This document shows positions 6,845 through 12,048 of a DNA stretch of 12,048 nucleotides, in pieces (the stretch's first letter is position 1; every line of letters begins with the position of its first letter). The position numbers and the translations under genes are program-made. The notes under the pieces were generated by a model, which saw nothing but the letters and a program-made list of their open reading frames with translations, did no database searches and had not been told where the DNA came from. The stretch is from Planctomycetota bacterium (GTDB lineage Bacteria; Planctomycetota; SZUA-567), in the NCBI GenBank assembly GCA_031270145.1, contig JAISYD010000071.1, positions 1-12,048 of the forward strand, given 5' to 3'.

Positions 6845-8275
6845 TTATTTCCGCCCGGCGGCGGGCGGCGGGGGACGGATCGGCATGTGGGGCGCCAGGA
6901 GCGCCAGGCCGCCCCAGGCCACCAGGAAGGACAGCAGGCCGACCATGAGGCCGGTTTTCAGCCAGACCAGGAAATCGACCCGCGTCCAGTAGCGTTTTTC
7001 CAGCAGGCTCACCGCCGCGATGTTGGCGGTCGAACCGATCATGGTGATGTTGCCGCCCAGGCAGGCGCCGTGCAGCAGGGCCCAGAGGAGCGGCGTTTGA
7101 TCCAGCTTCACCACGATGGGTATGAAGGCGGCGACGAAAATGATGTTTTCGATGAAGGCGCTGCCCACGGCGGAGATGCCGAGGATGGCCGGCAGCAACA
7201 GATCGGGGGCGTCCTGGAAGGCGGCGGCGAAGCCGTCGGCGATATGGCCGGTCACCTGGGTGCGCTTGAGGGCGCCCGCCACCACGAAGAGCATCATGAA
7301 GAAAATCAGCGTCATCCACTCCACGTCGCTTTCGACGTGCTTGCGGATGTGACCGCGCCGCCAGAGCATGAGCAGCCCGGCGATGAGGAGCGGCGTGGTT
7401 ATGAGCATGGTGTTGCGGACCAGGCCCAGGCGGTCCTCGATGTTGGTGTGGAGCGAGAGGAGCGACATCAGCAGGACCAGCACGAACAGACCCCGGCCGT
7501 AGGGGACCTTGACTATCGGCCCCAGGGCCAGGCCCATGCGCCGGCGCTCCTCGATCCTCACGTCCATTTCCCGGATTTCCCGGCGGAAGTTCCACAGCAT
7601 GAAAAGCATGACGGCGGTGAATTCGACCAGCATCAGGGGGAACGACCAGATCATGAAGTCGTTGAAGGAGAGCGGGGGCACGGCGTTCTGGCCGATGAGG
7701 ATGCCGACCGGGTTGCCGAGCATGGTGCCGGCCGAGCCGATGTTGATGGCCATGACCGCCATGATGACGAAGGAGATGGGCTTCAGGTTCAGGGTGTCGC
7801 AGACCTGGAAGATCAGGGCCGAGATGAAGATGATGGAGGTGGTCTCGTCCGCCATGCAGGACATGGCGGCCCCGATGGCGCAGGCGACGATGACGAAGGT
7901 CCTGGCCGTCATCCCGGGGATGGTGATGACGGTTATGATGATCCAGCTGAACAGCCCCAGATCCTTCAGTATGCCGACGATGATCATCATGGCGACCAGG
8001 AAGAGGATGATGTCGAGCTTTGACTCGGCCACCATGTCGGGCAGCTCCATGATGCCGCAGATCAGGAGGATGGCGATGCCGGCGAAGGCGACGGGCAGGT
8101 GGTGCTCCCAGAAGAAAAGCGCCGCCGAGATGACCAGGGTGAACACCGCCATCGAGACGGTCTGGACGAAGTTGAAGCCGTAGCGCAACGACAGGAGGGA
8201 GGCGGAGAGGGTGATGAGGACGACCCCGAGCGTACGGGCCGCCCCGGTCAAACTTCCGGAGGTGGCGTTTTCCAT
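6845..8275 (-). CDS. SLC13/ArsB-NhaD-type (ion transporter superfamily) membrane permease
   Basis: This is a polytopic inner-membrane secondary transporter of 476 residues with about a dozen hydrophobic segments. They lie at roughly residues 14-30, 35-56, 61-75, 88-105, 110-139, 165-190, 207-228, 262-275, 287-305, 318-335, 358-390 and 439-460. Helix-break motifs typical of the ion transporter superfamily appear in each half: SCMADETTSIIFISA (139-153) with GSAGTMLGNPVGI (180-192), and IENIIF (375-380) with GGNITMIGSTANIAAV (407-422). The GN.T.IG..ANI pattern resembles NhaD, ArsB and the P protein more than classical dicarboxylate carriers. A charged loop at about 228-248 divides the halves. 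Met at 8275 is chosen over an upstream Met at 8374 because it has an AAAGGGAG site 7 bases before it and lies just after the EIIA-CBS gene. The substrate is not readable from sequence; neighbours suggest an organic anion such as glycerate, or Na+/H+ exchange. Confidence 0.88.
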   Translation of the reverse strand: MENATSGSLTGAARTLGVVLITLSASLLSLRYGFNFVQTVSMAVFTLVISAALFFWEHHLPVAFAGIAILLICGIMELPDMVAESKLDIILFLVAMMIIVGILKDLGLFSWIIITVITIPGMTARTFVIVACAIGAAMSCMADETTSIIFISALIFQVCDTLNLKPISFVIMAVMAINIGSAGTMLGNPVGILIGQNAVPPLSFNDFMIWSFPLMLVEFTAVMLFMLWNFRREIREMDVRIEERRRMGLALGPIVKVPYGRGLFVLVLLMSLLSLHTNIEDRLGLVRNTMLITTPLLIAGLLMLWRRGHIRKHVESDVEWMTLIFFMMLFVVAGALKRTQVTGHIADGFAAAFQDAPDLLLPAILGISAVGSAFIENIIFVAAFIPIVVKLDQTPLLWALLHGACLGGNITMIGSTANIAAVSLLEKRYWTRVDFLVWLKTGLMVGLLSFLVAWGGLALLAPHMPIRPPPPAAGRK

Positions 8276-8303
8276 TTCGGTTCTCCCTTTCCCGTCCCCG
8301 GGG

Positions 8304-9245
8304 TCAGCGCAGGACCGAGCTGAGGAACTCGTGCAGCTTGATGACGCCCACCAGTTTCCTGCCGCGCAGGACATAGGCGTTGTCGGTTTCCCGCCGGCCG
8401 ATTTCCTTCAGGGCCAGTATGGCCGGGGAGTCCTCGACCACATGGGCGTAATTGTGGATCATGATTTCCCTGAGCCAGGTGGACGATTCGTTGCGGATGA
8501 TTTCGGCGATGGGCTCGAAGTTGAGGAAAGGCGTCATGTCCTCCAACCACATCAGGTAGTCCGGCATGCAGACCTTGACCAGTTGGCGGGTGGTGACCAC
8601 GCCGATGAGCTCGCGATCCGGGGTGAGCACCGGCAGTTCCGACGCCTTGTGCGCCAGGAAGAGGTCGATGGCCCGGGCCAGGCTGTCCTGGTCGTTCAGG
8701 AACACGTCGACCGGCGCCATGATGTGCCTGGCGTCGAGGTGATCCGGAAGATGGTGGCCGCCGGAGTCGAAATGCCGCCAAATGGCCAGCGACGACTTGA
8801 GGGAGGCGATGCGGCCGGCCTCGCCCTCGCCCTCGCAGGTCTTGATGATGCCCTGGCGGATCTGCTTGTAGGCGCCCGGCATATCCGGCGGGGTGAGGAC
8901 CACGACCAGCAGGTGGACGGTTTTGCCGGCGATGGTCATGCCTTTTTCCAGCGGGGCCATGGCGATCAGCGGATCGGCCACCCTTTCCAGCCGGCTGTAG
9001 AGCACCGCCAATCCCGGGCAGGCGTGGACGTCGTCCTTGTCGAGGCTGGTCAGCACCTCGTCCATGGCGATGTTGATGTTGCCGATGCCGTAGGCCAGGG
9101 CCAGATGCTCGAGCAGGCGGCGGATCACTTCCCGGTCGGTGGCGGCGTCGCCGGGGGCGACGATGTCCTCCGGCTTGAAAAGCGCGGTGAGACGGATGTT
9201 GCGGATGGTTACGCTGGTGCGCCTTGACGCCGAAGTCCCATTCAT
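8304..9245 (-). CDS. PTS EIIA-like domain fused to a CBS domain pair, probable transporter regulator
   Basis: This 313-residue soluble protein has an EIIA fructose/nitrogen-type domain at about residues 18-150 and a two-CBS module at about 170-312. The EIIA fold is suggested by LTALFKPEDIV, then GLAVLYSRLERVADPLIAM (78-96), then GKTVHLLVVVLTPPDMPGAY (107-126). In catalytic EIIA domains the aligned position reads PHxR with the phosphorylated His; here it is LYSR, with Tyr83. The first CBS begins ARHIMAPVDVFLNDQDSLAR (172-191) with ELPVLTPDRELIGVVTTRQL; the second spans about 250-310. CBS pairs bind adenine nucleotides or related ligands. The start at 9245 has a GGGGA site 8 bases upstream; an upstream Met at 9380 would lie beyond the promoter and is rejected. 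It heads the operon and is 28 bases from the transporter, so it likely senses cell energy or nucleotide state and gates that transporter (inference). Confidence 0.85.
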   Translation of the reverse strand: MNGTSASRRTSVTIRNIRLTALFKPEDIVAPGDAATDREVIRRLLEHLALAYGIGNINIAMDEVLTSLDKDDVHACPGLAVLYSRLERVADPLIAMAPLEKGMTIAGKTVHLLVVVLTPPDMPGAYKQIRQGIIKTCEGEGEAGRIASLKSSLAIWRHFDSGGHHLPDHLDARHIMAPVDVFLNDQDSLARAIDLFLAHKASELPVLTPDRELIGVVTTRQLVKVCMPDYLMWLEDMTPFLNFEPIAEIIRNESSTWLREIMIHNYAHVVEDSPAILALKEIGRRETDNAYVLRGRKLVGVIKLHEFLSSVLR

Positions 9246-9302
9246 GGCTGTTTTCCCCGCGCGCCGTCCAGGGCAAGCCGCCGGATGGGGCGCGACCGAC
9301 GT

Positions 9303-9312
9303 GACAAATGTC
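9303..9312 (-). promoter_or_regulatory. small palindrome near the transcription start of the EIIA-CBS operon
   Basis: GACA and TGTC face each other around two A/T bases (9303-9312), a few bases downstream of the start predicted from the promoter at 9322-9350. The position suits a repressor site, but ten bases is short and chance is possible. Confidence 0.25.
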
Positions 9313-9321
9313 CCCAAAGTC

Positions 9322-9350
9322 ATTATACTTCGGCCGCCCCTCCGTTGCAA
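9322..9350 (-). promoter_or_regulatory. sigma-70 promoter of the EIIA-CBS / transporter operon
   Basis: On the minus strand TTGCAA (9350-9345) and a perfect TATAAT (9327-9322) are separated by exactly 17 bases. The start would fall near 9315, giving a leader of about 70 bases before ATG 9245. This is the best promoter in the window and lies between the end of the kinase gene and the first gene of the operon. Confidence 0.8.
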
Positions 9351-9363
9351 GCCCGAGGCAATC

Positions 9364-9389
9364 GGCGCCGGGAAGCCCATCCCGGCGCC
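9364..9389 (-). terminator. strong hairpin downstream of the kinase gene
   Basis: GGCGCCGGGA (9364-9373) and TCCCGGCGCC (9380-9389) form a perfect 10-bp stem with a 6-base loop. It begins 24 bases after the stop of the ABC-kinase gene and before the next promoter, as expected for a terminator. The minus-strand tail after it has no clean T-run, so termination may be inefficient or Rho-assisted. Confidence 0.55.
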
Positions 9390-9413
9390 CTCCTTCTCGT
9401 CCAGCCGCGTTCC

Positions 9414-11222
9414 TCATCGAGGAAATTGCAGGGTGAAGACGCAACCGCCGCCGGAAACGTTGGCGACGGAAATCGTGCCTCCGTATTTCCTCACGATGCC
9501 GTATACGATATATAGCCCAAGCCCTTGGTGCGGTCCGTTTCCCTTCTTGGACGTCGTAAAGGGAAGGAAAACATCGTTGGGATTGCTCAGCCCGATGCCG
9601 GGGCCGGTATCGGCGAAACGCAGGACTATCCAGGAACCGTCCTCGCCATCCTCGACGCCGCAGCTCACGCGTATCAAACCGTCGCCATCCATCGCGTCTA
9701 TGGAGTTGCGCATGAGATTGAGGATGATCTGGCGCATTTCTGTGGGGGTAATATGGATATGGGCCGGTTCCTCCGACTCCTCGAAGGTGAAACGGACGTG
9801 CCTGAAGCCGGCGTGGAAGCTCAAAAGAACGCTCAGCTCGCGCGCCATCGCCATGGCGTCGATCTTTTCCCCCGTCGTCGCCTTGTCGCTCGAGGAGACG
9901 AGGGTGTTCACTATTTCCTGGATGCGCGCTACCTCCTCCTCGATATGCGACATCACCTCTCCCGCATCGGGCGAGGATGGATCGTCCCGAAGATAATTCA
10001 GGTAGTTGCCGATGATTTCCAGCGGGTTGTTGACCTCGTGGGCGACGCCGGCGGCGAGCAGTCCGATGGACGAAAGCTGCTCGGACAGGATCAGGCGGCT
10101 GCGCAGGTTCTCGCGCATGGAAACATCGTCAACCGTGATGATGGCGCCGACCTTGGCGTTGTTTTCGTACAGGGAGCGAATTCGCACGTCGGCGATGATC
10201 TGGCCGCTTCCGGTCGAGACGGGGACAGCGTGAAGCTCGGCGTCGCGGTTTGAAGCCGTCGCTTCCAGCACCGTCAGGCGCAAAACCGGATTGTCGGCGC
10301 CGAACAGTTCCCCGCCGCTTCGCAAGGCGTCGCCGAAAAGGCGCTGGGCGGAACGGTTGACGAAACGTATGTGGCGGTTGGTGGCGAGAATGATGACGGC
10401 GCTGGGCAGATCGCGCAGCATGGCTTCGGTGTACCGCATAAGCTCCTGAAATTTTTCCTGGCTGCCGAACCGCTCGTCGAAGTCGTCCAACTGCGCATAA
10501 CTGAGGCGGATCAAACCGAGGCGTTCCAGATCGGAAGAGGGGTTGGTGGCGATTATCTGCCCGCGCCGCATAACCGTCACCCGATCGGCGACGGCCAGGG
10601 CATCCTCGATTTTGTGGGTGACCATGAGCAGCCCCATCCCCCGCCGGAGATGCCTTCTGAGAATCGTCAGCAGACGCCCGAGCCACGGCTGCTTCAGCTC
10701 CTCAATCGCTTCGTCCATCACCAGGAGGCCGGGATGCCTGTATAGCTTGGCCAAGGTCTCAATCACGACCCACTGTTCACGGGGAATCTCGTGCATACGG
10801 GCATTCAGCGGCAGGGACAGCCCGTGCTCCGCCAGCCAACCGCCGACGCGGCGCCCCTGGGTCCGCAGCGGCAGCCATCCCAGCCAGAAGGAACCGTCCT
10901 CGGCGACGAGATTTTCCAGAACCGTCCGGCCGGGATAGATGCGCGGCGCGCTGGAGAGGCCGGCTATGCCCAGGCGGCGCGCCCGGATGGGGTTCAGCGA
11001 ATCATGGTCGGCGCCGCCCGCCGTGACGGCGCCGGCGGTCGGGGCCAGCCGGCCGGTCAGGATGCCGCACAAGGTGGATTTTCCCTCGTTGTGGCGGCCG
11101 ACAAGGGCGTGGATCTCCCCCGGGGCGACGGAGAATGTCACATCGCGCAGCACGTGGTAGTTGCCGAACGAGAAGTCGACGTTTTTCACCCCGTATCCGG
11201 CATCGGCGTCAGGAGAGGCCAT
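9414..11222 (-). CDS. ABC ATPase - PAS - histidine kinase fusion, soluble sensor kinase
   Basis: This 602-residue protein has no membrane segment. Residues 10-240 are an ABC ATPase domain of the sugar-importer type (RbsA/XylG/MglA-like: VKNVDFSFGNYHVLRDVTF, Walker A GRHNEGKST 42-50, Walker B LLVMDE 166-171, H-loop His203, then VADRVTVMRRGQII). The Q-loop Gln is replaced (SSAP, Ser91) and the LSGGQ signature reads IPREQ (146-150). A PAS domain spans about 256-369. The kinase follows: H-box GVAHEVNNPL with phosphoacceptor His395, N-box LNLMRNSIDA (Asn506), DTGPGI (538-543), FLPFTTSK (552-559) and GLGLYIV (567-573), close to NtrB-type kinases. The start at 11222 has a TGGAG site 4-5 bases upstream and overlaps the end of the sigma-54 regulator gene by 14 bp. 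The open frame extends upstream to 11441, but that part is antisense-frame shadow of the regulator. Its expected partner is that regulator; the signal sensed is unknown. Confidence 0.9.
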   Translation of the reverse strand: MASPDADAGYGVKNVDFSFGNYHVLRDVTFSVAPGEIHALVGRHNEGKSTLCGILTGRLAPTAGAVTAGGADHDSLNPIRARRLGIAGLSSAPRIYPGRTVLENLVAEDGSFWLGWLPLRTQGRRVGGWLAEHGLSLPLNARMHEIPREQWVVIETLAKLYRHPGLLVMDEAIEELKQPWLGRLLTILRRHLRRGMGLLMVTHKIEDALAVADRVTVMRRGQIIATNPSSDLERLGLIRLSYAQLDDFDERFGSQEKFQELMRYTEAMLRDLPSAVIILATNRHIRFVNRSAQRLFGDALRSGGELFGADNPVLRLTVLEATASNRDAELHAVPVSTGSGQIIADVRIRSLYENNAKVGAIITVDDVSMRENLRSRLILSEQLSSIGLLAAGVAHEVNNPLEIIGNYLNYLRDDPSSPDAGEVMSHIEEEVARIQEIVNTLVSSSDKATTGEKIDAMAMARELSVLLSFHAGFRHVRFTFEESEEPAHIHITPTEMRQIILNLMRNSIDAMDGDGLIRVSCGVEDGEDGSWIVLRFADTGPGIGLSNPNDVFLPFTTSKKGNGPHQGLGLYIVYGIVRKYGGTISVANVSGGGCVFTLQFPR

Positions 11223-11928
11223 AGCGCTCCAGTTTGTAATAAAGGGATCGCAGGCTGATGCCCAGGCGCCTGGCGGCCTGCCGCCGGTTGCCGCCGACTT
11301 CGTCGAGCGCCTCGCGGATGGCGTTCCTTTCCCTCTCGTCAAGACGCCCCGAAGCGCCCGACCCCGCCGTTCCGGGTTGGGACTTGCCTTCGCGGACGGC
11401 GGAAGGCAAGTCGGTCGTTTCGATGACGGCGCACGGGGCAAGAAGCGCGCAGACCTTGACGATGTTTTTCAACTCGCGGACATTGCCGGGCCAATGATAG
11501 GCGCGCAGCAGTTTTTCCGCCTCCATCGAAAAGCGTTTCCCCTCCGCTCCGGGCTGGTCGGCAAGAAAGCGGCGGAGAAGCGGAGAAATGTCATCGGGAC
11601 GCTCGCGCAAGGGAGGGATGCGCAGTTCGAGCGCGTTTATGCGATAGAAGAGATCGCTTCTGAAGCTGTTGGACGCCGACATTTGGGCGAGGTTCCTGTT
11701 AGTCGACGCGACGACGCGCACGTCGACCGCCGCCTCCCGGGTTCCGCCGAGAGGCCTTACCCGGGAGTTTTCGAGAACCCGGAGCATTTTGGCCTGTATG
11801 GCCAGGGGCATGTCCCCGATTTCGTCAAGGTGGAGCGTGCCGCCGTTGGCCTGTTCGAAATAGCCGGGATGGTCGGCGCCGGCGCCGGTGAATGGGGCGC
11901 ATCTCAGTTTTGTTAAGGTTTTCTGTTG
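11209..11928 (-). pseudogene. sigma-54-dependent NtrC-family activator, 5'-truncated
   Basis: Only the C-terminal part of an enhancer-binding protein remains. Reading from upstream, homology begins at CAPFTGA (bases 11901-11881; the GAFTGA sigma-54 contact loop, not in canonical form). It continues through DHPGYFEQANGGTLHLDEIGD (Walker B, about 11876-11812), ASTNRN (sensor I), RSDLFYRI (arginine fingers), YHWPGNVRELKN (sensor II region), and a Fis-type helix-turn-helix at the C-terminus (NRRQAARRLGISLRSLYYKL). The Walker A half of the AAA+ domain and any receiver or sensory domain are absent; the frame runs only to a TGA at 11931-11929. G+C falls sharply from about 11911 upstream. The internal ATG at 11811 would give 200 residues without ATP binding, so activity as a sigma-54 activator is not expected. 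The gene overlaps the kinase by 14 bp, as a regulator-kinase pair. A window edge does not explain the truncation. Confidence 0.85.
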
Positions 11929-11986
11929 TCATCGCGGGGTTGTTTCCGGATAAAGTTGTATAGGATATTTTATCTGGAGGCCAGCC
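11911..11986. mobile_element. possible edge of an inserted element: low-GC segment abutting the truncated regulator
   Basis: The 76 bases hold 33 G/C (about 43%), against roughly two thirds G+C in the rest of the window. The change coincides with the loss of sigma-54 activator homology. The segment includes an A/T-rich stretch (GTATAGGATATTTTAT, 11958-11972 region) suited to a promoter, and a TGGAGG ribosome site at 11975-11980 for the next gene. Terminal inverted repeats and target duplication cannot be checked because the other end is outside the window, so insertion is inferred. Confidence 0.45.
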
Positions 11987-12048
11987 ATGCGGAAGACGGC
12001 ATCGAAGTACAAGAGCAGTTATAGTATTGACTTGCGTGCGCTTGAGGA
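11987..12048 (+). CDS. start of an unidentified gene, cut by the window edge
   Basis: An ATG at 11987 lies 6 bases after a strong TGGAGG site and opens a frame that continues to the end of the window (20 codons visible, starting MRKTASKYKSSYSI). The coding bases are about 48% G+C, lower than every complete gene here, consistent with transferred DNA. It points away from the truncated sigma-54 regulator. A basic, Ser/Tyr-rich start of this kind would suit a transposase or a nucleic-acid-binding protein, but too little is visible to name a family. Confidence 0.55.
   Translation, partial: MRKTASKYKSSYSIDLRALE

Noticed and set aside
6753..7595. N-terminal extension of the glycerate kinase frame
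   Set aside because: The extension contains no kinase sequence, overlaps the transporter gene on the same strand in another frame, and the inner ATG has a good AAGGAG site and the family N-terminus.
6887..8023. Plus-strand open frame opposite the transporter
   Set aside because: Composition is His/Asp/Glu-rich antisense of a hydrophobic gene; no family features.
10500..11222. Separate ABC transporter ATPase gene followed by an independent kinase gene
   Set aside because: No stop, start or ribosome site separates the ABC, PAS and kinase parts; the frame is continuous.
11223..11441. N-terminal extension of the ABC-kinase frame by 73 residues
   Set aside because: It is a frame-shifted reading of the sigma-54 regulator's C-terminus; ATG 11222 has a ribosome site and begins just before the ABC domain.
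11161..11916. Plus-strand open frame (251 codons) across the regulator and kinase start
   Set aside because: Antisense to clear AAA+ and ABC sequence and without recognisable domains.
1..12048. CRISPR arrays, tRNA or rRNA genes, riboswitches
   Set aside because: No regularly spaced direct repeats, cloverleaf with CCA-type ends, or rRNA-like segments were seen; gaps are short and GC-rich.

Overview
The window is GC-rich (roughly two thirds G+C by eye) and densely coded. It comes from a flagellated bacterium with an FlhB/FlhA export apparatus, an FlhF GTPase and a FliA/WhiG-type flagellar sigma factor. I cannot fix the phylum: the order flhB-flhA-flhF-x-fliA occurs in deltaproteobacteria, spirochaetes, planctomycetes and others, and no rRNA or tRNA gene is present.

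Region 1 (1-5447, plus strand) is a late flagellar-assembly cluster. It holds the C-terminal part of flhB (cut by the window edge), then flhA directly abutting it, flhF, a small two-helix membrane protein whose start overlaps the flhF stop (ATGA), and fliA after a 147-bp gap with a possible promoter and a hairpin. Together they cover export-gate function, flagellar placement and flagellar transcription. The usual flhF partner flhG is not between flhF and fliA; the small membrane protein sits there instead.

Region 2 (5589-9350, minus strand, convergent to region 1) is a metabolite/ion transport cluster. A near-consensus sigma-70 promoter (TTGCAA-17-TATAAT) precedes a regulator made of a PTS EIIA-like domain and a CBS pair. 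Then come a multi-pass SLC13/ArsB-NhaD-type transporter (28-bp gap) and a type-2 glycerate kinase (92-bp gap with its own candidate promoter). The EIIA-like domain has Tyr where the phosphorylated His is expected, so it looks like a non-phosphorylated sensor of the transporter operon.

Region 3 (9364-11928, minus strand) is a two-component pair in an unusual form. A sigma-54 activator of the NtrC family retains only the part from the GAFTGA loop to the Fis-type HTH. It overlaps by 14 bp a soluble 602-residue protein that joins a sugar-importer-type ABC ATPase domain (RbsA/XylG/MglA-like) to a PAS domain and a complete histidine kinase. The ABC domain keeps Walker A and B and the H-loop His but has lost the Q-loop Gln and the LSGGQ signature. 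This fusion is the most interesting object in the window.

Region 4 (about 11911-12048) drops abruptly to about 43-48% G+C, exactly where sigma-54 activator homology ends. It opens a new plus-strand gene with a strong ribosome binding site. The likeliest reading is the edge of an inserted foreign or mobile element that cut the regulator, but its identity cannot be read from the 62 coding bases visible.
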